A DNA stretch of 64,000 nucleotides from Bacteroidota bacterium (GTDB taxonomy: Bacteria > Bacteroidota > Bacteroidia > Cytophagales > Cyclobacteriaceae), in the NCBI GenBank assembly GCA_016178785.1, contig JACOSO010000031.1, forward strand, positions 124,001 to 188,000, in the 5' to 3' direction. Both the position numbers and the translations under genes were made by a program. The number at the start of each line of letters is the position of its first letter. The stretch's first letter is position 1. Positions 8,941 through 18,256 of the stretch are shown here, one piece after another. Below the pieces are notes generated by a model. The model made no database searches, had not been told where the DNA came from, and was given only the letters and a program-made list of their open reading frames with translations.

Positions 8941-9338
8941 CGATCGGTAAGCCGATAAACCAACTTCAGTCCAGACCAGACTTCATTGACTGAGCAGACC
9001 TTCACATCAACTAATCCGTTCTTCAATGCAAAATCACGAATGATATTTTCGTTGAGGTCTGTTATCACTTTCGAAGCCTTCTTTGGCCACGACATCCAAA
9101 GCATTCCATTCTTCTTTAGTAACGCCTTTTTCTTATGAAATTCCTTTTCAAAAAGTTTGTTTTCCATTACAAACCAATGAACGAAATCAAATTCCTTTCC
9201 CCTGGTTTTTACGGCAATGTTTTCAGGCAATGGCGCCAGCCAATCCCAATAATTTTCAGGCTCGTTAAATACGATCACTGAAAACCCCTCTTTGATCCCA
9301 AGTTTCCTAATAAGTTCTGTATTCGATTCTGCAGGCAT
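8937..9338 (-). CDS. DUF3052 family cytoplasmic protein
   Basis: 133 residues, no signal peptide or membrane segment. The pattern RKLGIKEGFSVIVFNEPENY, then LPENIAVKTRGKEFDFVHWF and LWMSWPKKASKV is the DUF3052 family. Members are small proteins that look like a trimmed Rossmann fold and often sit beside cell-envelope or regulatory genes. Function is unknown. Its ATGA overlap with the LTA-synthase-like gene implies coupled translation. Confidence 0.75.
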   Translation of the reverse strand: MPAESNTELIRKLGIKEGFSVIVFNEPENYWDWLAPLPENIAVKTRGKEFDFVHWFVMENKLFEKEFHKKKALLKKNGMLWMSWPKKASKVITDLNENIIRDFALKNGLVDVKVCSVNEVWSGLKLVYRLTDR

Positions 9339-9399
9339 ATTCCTAAAATAAAAATCCCGACCATTAAGATCAGGATTTCTAAATAATTTCAGTTAGAGA

Positions 9400-9993
9400 T
9401 TAATTACCACCGTTTTTCTGTGCGGCCATTTTATCCATCTCTTTATTGAATGTGTCTTTGAATTTTTCGTAATCGTAATCCACTTTCAGTTTTTCATCCG
9501 CTGTGATGCGGCTGTTGTATTGTTTAACTAAATCATCAGCCGATAATTCAATTGCAATGTAAGTTTTATAGTTACCGTCTTTAGTTTGAACTAACTTTTC
9601 GCAAATCGTGCGGATTCCTTGCAAAGTTTGATCAACTACCTCGCGATTAAGGCTCTCAAATTTTTGCTCGAGCTGCTCACGCTTGTCAACCGAAGTCGAG
9701 TTGGTGTAGTTGTCAGTTACAGTCTTCACCGTAGTCTGAATCGACTGAGCTAATTCGTTGCGGGCATTGGTAAGCGCTTTCTTTTTTGAAGTCACTTGAT
9801 CCATGCTTTCGCCAATTGAGTTAGCGCGAAATACTTTGTTGCTGGTAAAGAAATCAGGACCCGAACAGGGAACTGTTACTTCTGTTTCGCCCGCAGGAGT
9901 CTTATCTTTTTTGCTGCTTTTGCAGCCACCGATTAACGCAGCAGCGATCGCCACTGCAACCATCGATAAACTTCCGATTCTTTTCATATTCAT
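9400..9993 (-). CDS. LPP20-like lipoprotein
   Basis: 197 residues. The lipoprotein signal ends IAAALIGGC. After a charged linker (KSSKKDK) the core reads KKALTNARNELAQSIQTTVKTVTDNYT, then GIRTICEKLVQTKDGNYKTYIAIELSADD, the arrangement of LPP20/FlgP-type outer-membrane lipoproteins. The C-terminal tail is charged. It directly follows the larger LPP20-type gene, and the two together resemble the LPP20 partners that accompany LpoB and COG3014 proteins elsewhere. Function in this group is unproven. Confidence 0.65.
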   Translation of the reverse strand: MNMKRIGSLSMVAVAIAAALIGGCKSSKKDKTPAGETEVTVPCSGPDFFTSNKVFRANSIGESMDQVTSKKKALTNARNELAQSIQTTVKTVTDNYTNSTSVDKREQLEQKFESLNREVVDQTLQGIRTICEKLVQTKDGNYKTYIAIELSADDLVKQYNSRITADEKLKVDYDYEKFKDTFNKEMDKMAAQKNGGN

Positions 9994-10093
9994 TGGGTAT
10001 TAAAGGTTAATGCAATTTAAGTAAAGCAAGTTTAAGGCCATTCTTTTCTTCCAAAATTTAATATCAGCTATTCTCACAAGGTTTGCCTTAATT

Positions 10094-11485
10094 CTACTGT
10101 AAAATAGCGTTAAGCATTTCAGGTAATGTCTGGCTATCCAGGTTCTCAAGCAACTTATTGTACGCATCCTGACTGCTGCGCTCATAATCCAAGCTAAAGC
10201 CCTTCACTCGATCCAACGTAGTAGCATAAATTTCCTTATCGTCTTTAACCGAAGAAACTCTAATCACAGATGTAGCATAAGTAATAAAAATACTTCCTGA
10301 AACAGCCCCTTTTTCGGAGTTTGAATTTACGTCAAGGGCAAGCTCTGCTTTCTTTTTATCACTTGTGAATTCAAAACCGGCTGTGGCGAGATAATTTTTA
10401 ATTTTATTGACCACCTGTTGGTTAGTCTTATCAATACCTAAATTCCTTTCGATAGAAGATACATACACTAAAGGTCGCTGCACATTCATTACCACAATGC
10501 CCTTGGGCACCACAATTTTTTGAGATACCAATGAATAAATAGCCGAAGGATTATCACCGGCAAATTTTAACAAGTTCACTTTCACGGCTACTGTTTGCTC
10601 TAAGTCTCTAGAACTTATTTTTGTAAGCAGAATTTTCACTGTTCCATTGTCGTCTGTTTTGTAATCGGGAAAAACATCGCCTGCGCCTTTCTCAAATGCA
10701 GCTATTAATGGCAGTCCACTAATCGGTTTCTGGGCTGCCTTGTCAACTACTTTTGTCGTAACAGTTTGTCCGCTTTGCGCGACAATGCGGTTGACCATAA
10801 TTTGCGTAGGGTGCACATTCAATTGCATTTTATCCAAAAGCAATTGCATGCTTGCGATGATCTCGTTAGTGAGAAGAATATCTTTTCCATTAAACTGGAT
10901 TTGAAGAGGCTCCGCAAGGTATTTTTCCACCGCTCTGAACCCTTGGTAGTAAAATCCAAGGGCGGTGACGGGGTCATTATTCTTTTCGGCTTCGCGAGCC
11001 TTCGTGAAGAAATCGAGACCAAGTGTAACCGCATTTCTCTTAAGCTGTTCCTTAATTTCTTTATAACGTTGCTTCGACAAGCGGTAATAGACCCAATAAT
11101 TCCTATCGTCTTGCCAAACATCTACCTGCTCAAACTCTTCGATGTCATCCGTGGCGGTGGTCTGAATCATCTGTTGATATTTTTCCTGGAACTCCTTGCC
11201 ATTATCCAGTTGATTCAAAACCGAAGTGGAGGACACGTTAACTTTTATTTCAGAAACCAAATCCTCGAGCGCACTCTTCTTTGCTTCCTGGATGTAATTA
11301 TTTTGACCGTCTTTAGCTGCATGGCCTATACCGATGTAGTATGTACCCTCATCAGGCTTAGCGATTAACCAAGCAGGCTTCGGATTCTCATCCTTCTTTC
11401 CCCTTTTTTTTGATGATTTGGATTGCGTAGAAGCTGGCGAACAGCTCACCAAAGTAATGAGTATAAAGAATAAAAGTTTTTTCAC
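10094..11485 (-). CDS. LPP20 family lipoprotein with extended C-terminal region
   Basis: 463 residues. The signal ends FFILITLVSC, a lipobox. Residues about 25-160 form the LPP20 domain: KPAWLIAKPDEGTYYIGIGHA, SALEDLVSEIKVNVSS and NYWVYYRLSKQRYKEIKEQ. The C-terminal 300 residues contain beta-sandwich-like strands (QTVTTKVVDKAAQKPISGLPLIAAF, VAVKVNLLKFAG) and a final helical part (AYNKLLENLDSQTLPEM). It is predicted to be anchored in the outer membrane. It lies upstream of the second LPP20-like gene on the same strand, 100 bp apart. Confidence 0.7.
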   Translation of the reverse strand: MKKLLFFILITLVSCSPASTQSKSSKKRGKKDENPKPAWLIAKPDEGTYYIGIGHAAKDGQNNYIQEAKKSALEDLVSEIKVNVSSTSVLNQLDNGKEFQEKYQQMIQTTATDDIEEFEQVDVWQDDRNYWVYYRLSKQRYKEIKEQLKRNAVTLGLDFFTKAREAEKNNDPVTALGFYYQGFRAVEKYLAEPLQIQFNGKDILLTNEIIASMQLLLDKMQLNVHPTQIMVNRIVAQSGQTVTTKVVDKAAQKPISGLPLIAAFEKGAGDVFPDYKTDDNGTVKILLTKISSRDLEQTVAVKVNLLKFAGDNPSAIYSLVSQKIVVPKGIVVMNVQRPLVYVSSIERNLGIDKTNQQVVNKIKNYLATAGFEFTSDKKKAELALDVNSNSEKGAVSGSIFITYATSVIRVSSVKDDKEIYATTLDRVKGFSLDYERSSQDAYNKLLENLDSQTLPEMLNAILQ

Positions 11486-11531
11486 TTTAACAGGAGAATG
11501 GTTAATTCAAAGATAGCGATAACTGTGCCGA

Positions 11532-11605
11532 ATTTGATTTCAGATTGCAGATTTTTGATTTCAGATCGCTATAACATCCCTTCTAAAATCTAAAATCTTA
11601 ATCCC
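11532..11605. repeat. Degenerate intergenic repeats of the AAATCTnAAATCT style
   Basis: Short imperfect copies of TTTCAGATTGCAGATTT and TCTAAAATCTAAAATCTTAA fill the space before the rplT terminator. Similar sequence occurs at about 2101, 3461, 31346, 38198, 41946, 46655 and 62617. Confidence 0.5.
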
Positions 11606-11661
11606 TTTTCTCCAAAATCGAATTTGAGAATATCCAACAAGGTCAAAGATTTTCGAAGGGA

Positions 11662-11697
11662 TCAAAACAAAAAGGCCACCATTTTCTGGCAGCCTTT
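11662..11697 (-). terminator. Intrinsic terminator of the infC-rpmI-rplT operon
   Basis: On the minus strand AAAGGCTGCCA, a GAAAA loop, then TGGTGGCCTTT forms an 11-bp stem with two G-T pairs. It is followed by TTTTTGTTTT, 20 bp after the rplT stop. Confidence 0.8.
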
Positions 11698-11716
11698 CTT
11701 TTTCTTGATTTTTAAA

Positions 11717-12061
11717 TTATTTCAGCTTCTTTACTACCGCCTCAAAAGCCTGAGGATGGTTGGTAGCAAGGTCAGCCAAAGCTTTACGGTTCAATTCGAT
11801 TCCGGCAGTTTTGATTTTGCCCATGAATTCTGAATAAGACATTCCAAACATTCTGGCGCCTGCATTGATACGGGCGATCCAAAGTGAGCGGAAGTCGCGC
11901 TTCTTGGCTTTACGGTCGCGGTAAGCATAACCAAGGCCTTTTTCAACCTTGTTTTTAGCAACCGTCCATACATTTTTTCCGCGGCCAAAGTAACCCTTGG
12001 CTAGCTCTAGTGTTCTTTTGCGTCTCTTGCGAGAGGCTACGTTGTTTACTGAACGTGGCAT
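11717..12061 (-). CDS. rplT: Large ribosomal subunit protein bL20
   Basis: 114 residues, the usual length. The basic N-terminus [27 protein letters not shown] and the core [24 protein letters not shown] are diagnostic of bL20, which binds 23S rRNA early in large-subunit assembly and in many bacteria represses its own operon. It is the last gene of infC-rpmI-rplT and is followed by a terminator. The 95-bp gap to rpmI is longer than the infC-rpmI gap and could carry an L20-responsive structure, though I cannot identify one. Confidence 0.96.
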   Translation of the reverse strand: MPRSVNNVASRKRRKRTLELAKGYFGRGKNVWTVAKNKVEKGLGYAYRDRKAKKRDFRSLWIARINAGARMFGMSYSEFMGKIKTAGIELNRKALADLATNHPQAFEAVVKKLK

Positions 12062-12156
12062 ATTAAATTAGTTTTTGACCAGAGGCGTCTTCTATCGAAG
12101 ATCTTTGTGCCATCGGCCGGGTTTAACATAAAACCAAACCTTGCTCAAGGCAAAGT

Positions 12157-12357
12157 TTATACTAAATAAGGCAACATCGGTTTGACGTTACTCTCATCTA
12201 CTTTCTTTACAGTTACTTTATGACCAAGTCTTCTTTTTTGCTTGGTTGTTTTTTTGGTCAGAATGTGTCTCACATAAGCTCTCTTACGCTTGATTTTACC
12301 GCTCCCGGTAACTTTGAAACGTTTTTTTGCTCCTGACTTGGTTTTTAACTTAGGCAT
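12157..12357 (-). CDS. rpmI: Large ribosomal subunit protein bL35
   Basis: 66 residues. It begins [26 protein letters not shown] and contains [15 protein letters not shown], typical of bL35. It lies 18 bp after infC and before rplT, the conserved order. Confidence 0.96.
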   Translation of the reverse strand: MPKLKTKSGAKKRFKVTGSGKIKRKRAYVRHILTKKTTKQKRRLGHKVTVKKVDESNVKPMLPYLV

Positions 12358-12375
12358 GATATCAACAATTAAAAT

Positions 12376-12948
12376 CTATTTACCTTTTCCTTTGGGTGTC
12401 ATCATCAAATACATCCGCTTTCCTTCCAGTTGCGGCATTTGCTCTACCTTACCATGCTCTTCCAACGACTGAGCAAACTTCAACAACAAAATCTCACCCC
12501 GTTCTTTATAAACAATAGAGCGGCCGGCAAAGTGAACGTAGGCTTTCACCTTCGCTCCTTCTTTCAAAAAATTCTCAGCATGCTTTACTTTAAAATTGAA
12601 ATCATGGTCATCCGTATTGGGCCCAAATCTAATTTCTTTCAAAACTGATTTCTGCGCGTTGGCCTTGATCTCTTTCTGCTTCTTCTTCTGTTCGTATTTA
12701 AACTTCGAGTAATCAACCACTTTACAAACCGGAGGATCTGCCTTAGGAGAAATCTCCACCAAATCCAACCCTTGTTCCTGAGCCAATTTGATGGCTGCTG
12801 CTATCGGATAAACATCTACTTTGATGTTTTCGCCTACTACACGCACACGCGGTGCAGTTATTCTTTCATTGATGCGGTAGGGTTCTTCTACTACTCGCGG
12901 CCGGAAACCTCTATTATAGGGTCGGTTGTTGGTTGGTCTTAATGCCAC
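12376..12948 (-). CDS. infC: Translation initiation factor IF-3
   Basis: 190 residues from a GTG start. An in-frame TAA four codons upstream leaves GTG as the only reasonable choice, in keeping with the rare start codons common in infC. The N-domain includes [18 protein letters not shown] and [30 protein letters not shown]. The C-domain includes [25 protein letters not shown] and [17 protein letters not shown]-3 prevents premature subunit joining and checks start-codon fidelity. It heads infC-rpmI-rplT. The usual upstream partner thrS is separated from it by a PIN toxin-antitoxin pair. Confidence 0.96.
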   Translation of the reverse strand: MALRPTNNRPYNRGFRPRVVEEPYRINERITAPRVRVVGENIKVDVYPIAAAIKLAQEQGLDLVEISPKADPPVCKVVDYSKFKYEQKKKQKEIKANAQKSVLKEIRFGPNTDDHDFNFKVKHAENFLKEGAKVKAYVHFAGRSIVYKERGEILLLKFAQSLEEHGKVEQMPQLEGKRMYLMMTPKGKGK

Positions 12949-13072
12949 TCGTTGGGTTTAAATTCTTACTTTTTTAAAAACAGGCTGCAAATATCGGCAA
13001 ATTTTCGGTCTTTCAAAATGGTGGTCTTTCAAGCTGGCTTTGCCTTTAACCAAACTAAGAAATCAGCTGGCT

Positions 13073-13447
13073 TTAGAATTGGTATACCATGAATGGATTG
13101 AGATCTGTGAGATCAAGGTCTCCGCTGCAAATGCAATCTGCCTTTGCTTCCAAAGCAAGGGACAGAAACTTAATGTCAGTGCTATCACGACATTCAATTT
13201 CGGGGTTATCAGTCAATGTAAAAATCTCCCCCTTTAGAATGATACTTTGTGCTAACCGTATTCTTTGTTGCAAGGGCTGATAACGGTCAAACTTTACCCG
13301 ATTCAAAACCGATATCATTTCCTCTTTGGTCTCAATAGTGAACAGCAATTGGTGCTTTGTTTGCGCTATATCAAGCGCCTGCCATGAAACTCCATTCGAT
13401 TTTAAAATAGCACTCACCAAGGTATTGGTGTCAAACACAAAACGCAT
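13073..13447 (-). CDS. PIN-domain toxin of a type II toxin-antitoxin pair
   Basis: 124 residues. The opening FVFDTNTLVSAIL carries the first PIN acidic residue, KEEMISVLNRVKF the middle Glu, and CRDSTDIKFLSLALEAKADCICSGDLDL the remaining acids. This matches the COG1569 PIN toxin group. PIN toxins are Mg-dependent ribonucleases, often cutting tRNA or rRNA. It follows its antitoxin by 11 bp on the same strand. The pair sits between thrS and infC, which suggests insertion into a conserved operon. The target RNA cannot be told from sequence. Confidence 0.8.
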   Translation of the reverse strand: MRFVFDTNTLVSAILKSNGVSWQALDIAQTKHQLLFTIETKEEMISVLNRVKFDRYQPLQQRIRLAQSIILKGEIFTLTDNPEIECRDSTDIKFLSLALEAKADCICSGDLDLTDLNPFMVYQF

Positions 13448-13458
13448 GGTTAGGGTCT

Positions 13459-13704
13459 CTATTTTTTAAGGAAGCTTTCAAAAGAATCAGGAGAAAGACG
13501 AGTAAGCTTGCTTATGATTTCGGGTTCTACGCCAGCCTCGGCAAGATCTATGGCAAGTTCTAATTGATCTGTGCCTGTTGGATACAACTCTCCTTTAAGA
13601 ATAGCAGCGATTGCATTGGAGGTTAGATGTTGTTTTGCTTCTTGAGGCAATTTATTCCAAAGTTTTGCTGTAGGTTCTTCAAGCTCAATGGTTAGCGTTT
13701 GCAT
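13459..13704 (-). CDS. Antitoxin partner of the PIN toxin
   Basis: 81 residues from the ATG at 13704. An in-frame ATG at 13737 would add 11 residues (KIVFYAANNS) unlike the family, so 13704 is preferred. The protein starts MQTLTIELEEPTAKLWNKLP and continues with a helical segment LTSNAIAAILKGELY and an acidic tail (LSPDSFESFLKK). This resembles small antitoxins encoded just before COG1569 toxins. The N-terminal part would bind DNA and the C-terminal part would wrap the toxin. The 11-bp spacing to the toxin supports cotranscription. Confidence 0.68.
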   Translation of the reverse strand: MQTLTIELEEPTAKLWNKLPQEAKQHLTSNAIAAILKGELYPTGTDQLELAIDLAEAGVEPEIISKLTRLSPDSFESFLKK

Positions 13705-13803
13705 AGAATTGTTAGCTGCATAAAATACTATTTTCAAAGATACAAAAAATAAGAATCCTAAAGCTCAACCATGTTTGATCTTCACTAACACACTTCTTAT
13801 TGC

Positions 13804-15741
13804 CTATGAACCCGGCATGCTAAAATCAGCACGAAATTGATCAACAAACTCGGTCAGACCCATCGCTCCCTTATCGCCTTCGCCATGTTTACGAACAGCT
13901 ACTTTGCTTTCGGTAGCCTCCTTCTCTCCTACTATTAGCATGAACGGCACTTTCTTCATCTCTGCATCGCGAATCTTGCGTCCGATCTTCTCATCACGGT
14001 CGTCAAGGAATCCTCGGATATCACTTTCCTTGAGCGTGTCAACCACTTTTTGAGCATAGTCATTGAATTTCTCAGAGATAGGAAGCACCGCAAATTGTTC
14101 AGGAGCCAGCCATAGCGGGAAGTTCCCTGCACAATGTTCAATCAATACCGCAATAAATCGCTCGAGAGAACCGAATGGCGCACGGTGAATCATCACGGGC
14201 GTGTGTTTCTGATTGTCTGAGCCAACATACTCCAATTCAAATCGCTGAGGCAATTGATAGTCCACCTGGATAGTACCCAGCTGCCAGCTTCTTCCTAATG
14301 CATCACGTACCATGAAGTCCAGCTTGGGGCCATAGAATGCCGCTTCGCCAAGAACAGCTACGGTCTTCAGTCCGCGTTCATCAGCCGCTTCCTGAATCTC
14401 ACGTTCTGCGCGTTCCCAGAAATGATCTTCTCCTACATACTTCCCCTTATTTTCGGGGCTCCGAAGAGAAACCTGGGCTGTATAATTTTCAAAGCCAAGC
14501 GCCTTGAAAACGTGAAGCACAAGGTCGATTACTTTTACAAATTCTTCCTTCACCTGATCGGGGCGACAGAAAATATGGGCATCATCCTGCGTAAATCCTC
14601 GAACACGGGTAAGCCCATGCAATTCCCCACTTTGCTCATAACGATAAACAGTTCCAAACTCTGCCAACCGAACCGGCAGGTCTTTATAGGATCTCGGCTT
14701 GGTCTTATATATCTCGCAATGATGCGGGCAATTCATCGGCTTGAGAAAAAACTCTTCGTTCTCGTCAGGTGTGTGAATCGGCTGGAAAGAATCTTTGCCA
14801 TACTTTTCATAGTGACCTGAAGTAACATAGAGTTGCTTGCTACCAATATGAGGGGTAACTACCGGATCATACCCTGCTTTGATCTGAGCCCTGCGCATGA
14901 ATTGCTCTAAACGCTCGCGAAGGATTGTTCCTTTCGGCAACCACAACGGTAAGCCCATGCCTACTTTTTCAGAGAAGGCAAACAACTCCAATTCTTTTCC
15001 AAGCTTGCGGTGGTCGCGTTTCTTCGCTTCCTCAAGCAAGTGCATGTATTCTTCAAGCTCTTTCTGCTTAGGAAAAGTTATGCCGTAAACACGAGTGAGC
15101 ATTTTGTTTTTCTCATCACCGCGCCAGTAAGCCCCTGCAACGCTCAGGAGTTTTACAGCTTTGATCGGACCCGTTGATGGAATATGTGGACCACGGCATA
15201 AGTCGACAAAATTTCCTTGTTGGTAAAAAGTGATTGATCCGTCTTGCAAACCATCAATCAACTCCAACTTATATTGATCTCCCTTCTTTTTGAAATAGTC
15301 AATAGCTTCAGCTTTGGAAACATCCTTCCGAACGAAAATGCTATTCATTTTCGCCAACTCAGTCATCTTCTTTTCGACTGCAGCTAAATCTTCTTCGCCA
15401 AAAGTTTTCTCGCCTAAGTCTACGTCATAGTAAAATCCATTCTCAATTGGAGGGCCAATTCCAAACTTCACACCTGGATAAAGTGCTTCCAGCGCTTCAG
15501 CAAACAAGTGCGCTGACGAGTGCCAGAAAGCATACTTTCCGCCTTTGTCATTCCATGTGAAAATTTTTATTGAAGAATCTTTCGTAATCGGGCGACTTAA
15601 GTCCCATATCTCTCCATTCACTTCAATTGACAGCGCATTTCGGGCAAGACCTTCACTTATGCTTTGCGCGATTTCAATTCCTTTAACTCCTGAAGGAAAT
15701 TCTTTTACCGAACCGTCTGGTAATGTAATCTTAACACTCAT
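13804..15741 (-). CDS. thrS: Threonyl-tRNA synthetase
   Basis: 645 residues, full length. Domains in order are an N-terminal TGS domain (about 1-62), the editing domain with HSSAH (74-78), a class II catalytic core with [10 protein letters not shown] supplying the zinc Cys and motif 2 [24 protein letters not shown], motif 3 [11 protein letters not shown], and a C-terminal anticodon-binding domain ([17 protein letters not shown]). It attaches threonine to its tRNA. In many bacteria it is followed directly by infC; here the PIN pair intervenes. A four-copy 7-bp repeat lies 35 bp upstream of the start. Confidence 0.97.
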   Translation of the reverse strand: MSVKITLPDGSVKEFPSGVKGIEIAQSISEGLARNALSIEVNGEIWDLSRPITKDSSIKIFTWNDKGGKYAFWHSSAHLFAEALEALYPGVKFGIGPPIENGFYYDVDLGEKTFGEEDLAAVEKKMTELAKMNSIFVRKDVSKAEAIDYFKKKGDQYKLELIDGLQDGSITFYQQGNFVDLCRGPHIPSTGPIKAVKLLSVAGAYWRGDEKNKMLTRVYGITFPKQKELEEYMHLLEEAKKRDHRKLGKELELFAFSEKVGMGLPLWLPKGTILRERLEQFMRRAQIKAGYDPVVTPHIGSKQLYVTSGHYEKYGKDSFQPIHTPDENEEFFLKPMNCPHHCEIYKTKPRSYKDLPVRLAEFGTVYRYEQSGELHGLTRVRGFTQDDAHIFCRPDQVKEEFVKVIDLVLHVFKALGFENYTAQVSLRSPENKGKYVGEDHFWERAEREIQEAADERGLKTVAVLGEAAFYGPKLDFMVRDALGRSWQLGTIQVDYQLPQRFELEYVGSDNQKHTPVMIHRAPFGSLERFIAVLIEHCAGNFPLWLAPEQFAVLPISEKFNDYAQKVVDTLKESDIRGFLDDRDEKIGRKIRDAEMKKVPFMLIVGEKEATESKVAVRKHGEGDKGAMGLTEFVDQFRADFSMPGS

Positions 15742-15775
15742 CTTCTACTTTTTTGGAATGCAAATATAGAAAGTC

Positions 15776-15803
15776 GGCAGTAGGCAGTATGCAGTAGGCA
15801 GTA
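15776..15803. repeat. Heptanucleotide tandem repeat (GGCAGTA)x4 upstream of thrS
   Basis: Four consecutive 7-bp units read GGCAGTA, GGCAGTA, TGCAGTA, GGCAGTA. They lie between metG and thrS, 35-62 bp upstream of the thrS start, where a change in copy number would alter the length of the promoter or leader region. Confidence 0.8.
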
Positions 15804-15876
15804 GAATAAATTGGCTTTAAGCATAAGAACAGATCAGCAGGCAAAGCGGGTTTAAGTCCCAAGGCGACCTAAATTC

Positions 15877-17982
15877 CTAACTCACCTTCGATCCCTGCGC
15901 TACAGCTTCTGATGGTTGGAGCATTCTCAGTTTTCCATCTTTATCCGATGCCATCAAAATCATTCCCTGAGATTCTATACCCATGATTTTGCGAGGGGCA
16001 AGATTGACAAGAAGGGTAACCTGTTTTCCAATTATTGATTCCGGTGAAAAATGCTCCGCTATTCCGCTCATTACTGTGCGCACATCTATGCCCGTATCCA
16101 CTTGAAGCTTCAAAAGCTTTTTCGATTTCTCTACAGCCTCTGCCTTCAAAATCTTTCCGATGCGAATATCCATTTTGGAAAAATCATCAAATGACACTTC
16201 TGGTTTAGCTGGGTCAGCAGGTGTAGAGGCAAGTTCCATAGCGTTCTTTTTATCGTTCAATTTTTTGATCTGCGCTTCTATCACGCTGTCCTCAATTTTT
16301 TCGAAAAGCAATTTGGGTTCACCCAACTGGTGACCTTCCTTCAACAAGTTTGCGCTACCCGTATTTGCCCAATCAGTATTTCCCTGAGCCAGCATTTCTT
16401 TCAATTTCCTTGAAGTGAATGGCAAGAAGGGCTCACACACCACAGCAAGGTTTGCTGAAATTTGCAACGCCAAATTCAAGATTGTGCCTACGCGCGACAT
16501 GTCTGTTTTAGAAAGCTTCCAAGGTTCGGTCTCGGCTAAATACTTATTTCCCAACCGTGCCAAATCCATCAGTGACGCTGTTGCTTCGCGAAAGCGATAG
16601 CCTTCAATGGAAGCCGCTATTCGAGATGGAAATTCTTTCAATTCAGCAATTACTTTCTTATCGACTTCTGTCAACGCACCCACCGGTGGAATTTTATTGT
16701 CGAAATATTTTTGGGTTAGCACAAGCGCACGGTTCACAAAGTTTCCGAAGATAGCAACTAACTCGTTGTTGTTCTTTGATTGAAAATCTCTCCAGGTGAA
16801 TTCGCTGTCTTTTGTTTCAGGCAAGTTGGTGAGCAACGCGTAGCGTAGTACATCAGGCTTGTCAGGAAAATCTTCGAGATACTCGTGCATTTCAATCGAC
16901 CAGCCACGGCTTGTACTCATTTTATCGCCTTCGAGATTCATGAATTCATTGGCCGGCACATTGTCAGGCACGATGTATTCTCCTTCAGCATGAAGCATGA
17001 TCGGGAAAATGATGCAATGAAAAACGATATTGTCTTTGCCTATAAAGTGAACAAGTTTGGTTTCTTCATCTTGCCAATATTTTTTCCAGTCATCGGCAGC
17101 AACCTTTCCAAAGTCACGTTTCGGGGTTGAAAATTCTTTCTTTCCTTTTGCCAATTCAGAAAACAATGCCCTGGTGGCCGAGATATAACCAATCGGGGCA
17201 TCGAACCAAACGTACAGTACTTTACCTTCGGCATTTGGTAACGGTACTTTGATTCCCCAATCCAAATCGCGGGTCATGGCGCGAGGCTGAAGGCCTGCGT
17301 CAATCCAGGATTTGCATTGACCATATACATTCGCACGCCAATCTTCTTTGTGCGACACGAGAATCCATTCTTTGAGCCAGCCTTCGTACTTCTGCAAAGG
17401 CAAATACCAATGCTTGGTTGGTCGCAATACCGGTGGTTTACCTGAAAGTGTTGAACGAGGATTGATCAATTCGCTTGGGCTCAACGTTGAGCCGCACTTC
17501 TCGCATTGATCTCCATATGCATTGGTGTGCCCGCATTTGGGGCAAGTGCCGACAATGTATCGATCAGCCAAAAAGACCTTAGCCTCATCATCATAATATT
17601 GCTCTGAAGTTTCCTCAGTAAGCAATCCCTTTTTGTGCATCTGCAAAAAAAACTCCTGCGAGGTCTCATGATGAATTTGTTCGCTGGTGCGATGATAGAT
17701 ATCAAATGACATCCCCAACTTCTCAAAACAGTCGCGGATAAGTTCATGATACTTATCGATAATCGCCTTCGGAGTTGTATTTTCTTTGAGCGCCTGATTT
17801 GGAATTGCAGTGCCGTGTTCGTCACTCCCACTGACAAACACAACGTCTTTATTATTCAACCGCAAATATCTCACATACACATCCGCGGGAATATATGCAC
17901 CCGCCAAATGACCAATATGTTTTGGCCCATTGGCATAAGGCAATGCTGCCGTTACCATGTATCGCTGGTAATTTTTACTCAT
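15877..17982 (-). CDS. metG: Methionyl-tRNA synthetase with C-terminal tRNA-binding domain
   Basis: 701 residues. The class I signature is [21 protein letters not shown] near residue 20. The zinc knuckle is [18 protein letters not shown] (about 146-163) and the KMSKS loop is DKMSTSRG. The C-terminal 100 residues ([27 protein letters not shown]) form the Trbp111/EMAP-like OB-fold that aids tRNA binding and dimerisation. It charges initiator and elongator tRNA-Met. It is upstream of thrS on the same strand with a 135-bp gap. Confidence 0.97.
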   Translation of the reverse strand: MSKNYQRYMVTAALPYANGPKHIGHLAGAYIPADVYVRYLRLNNKDVVFVSGSDEHGTAIPNQALKENTTPKAIIDKYHELIRDCFEKLGMSFDIYHRTSEQIHHETSQEFFLQMHKKGLLTEETSEQYYDDEAKVFLADRYIVGTCPKCGHTNAYGDQCEKCGSTLSPSELINPRSTLSGKPPVLRPTKHWYLPLQKYEGWLKEWILVSHKEDWRANVYGQCKSWIDAGLQPRAMTRDLDWGIKVPLPNAEGKVLYVWFDAPIGYISATRALFSELAKGKKEFSTPKRDFGKVAADDWKKYWQDEETKLVHFIGKDNIVFHCIIFPIMLHAEGEYIVPDNVPANEFMNLEGDKMSTSRGWSIEMHEYLEDFPDKPDVLRYALLTNLPETKDSEFTWRDFQSKNNNELVAIFGNFVNRALVLTQKYFDNKIPPVGALTEVDKKVIAELKEFPSRIAASIEGYRFREATASLMDLARLGNKYLAETEPWKLSKTDMSRVGTILNLALQISANLAVVCEPFLPFTSRKLKEMLAQGNTDWANTGSANLLKEGHQLGEPKLLFEKIEDSVIEAQIKKLNDKKNAMELASTPADPAKPEVSFDDFSKMDIRIGKILKAEAVEKSKKLLKLQVDTGIDVRTVMSGIAEHFSPESIIGKQVTLLVNLAPRKIMGIESQGMILMASDKDGKLRMLQPSEAVAQGSKVS

Positions 17983-18256
17983 TATCTGAACCTCGATTAT
18001 TTAATTGAAAATTTTGATCACTGATAACAAACTTATTCCTTCCAGAAGAATTGATTATTCTGATATTCATGATCAAATCATTTTTAAAATTATGCCCAAA
18101 AATAACGGATTACATGGGAATCAATACGAATTCTTTGTCGTTGAAATCATGGAAATCATGAAATCAGTACGAACACTCATGAATGAACTACAAGCGATAG
18201 TTTACAATTCAACCAAGTAGGTAATTCGCCATCCTGGTAAAAGATGTGAAATGAAT
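17983..18256. repeat. Intergenic stretch with degenerate ATCATGnAAATCAT repeats
   Basis: Between metG and the TPR kinase gene. It holds repeated motifs such as GATATTCATGATCAAATCAT and GAAATCATGGAAATCATGAA, of the same style as 49240-49375 and 50475-50525. A plus-strand frame of 71 codons crosses it, but its composition follows the repeats and I do not call it a gene. Confidence 0.45.

Noticed and set aside
10766-11368. 200-codon plus-strand frame inside the LPP20-type gene
   Set aside because: The opposite strand encodes a clear LPP20 lipoprotein, and this frame has the composition of an antisense shadow.
18005-18220. Plus-strand 71-codon frame between metG and the TPR kinase
   Set aside because: Its sequence follows the ATCATGAAAATCAT-type repeats, it has no domain, and it opposes both neighbours.
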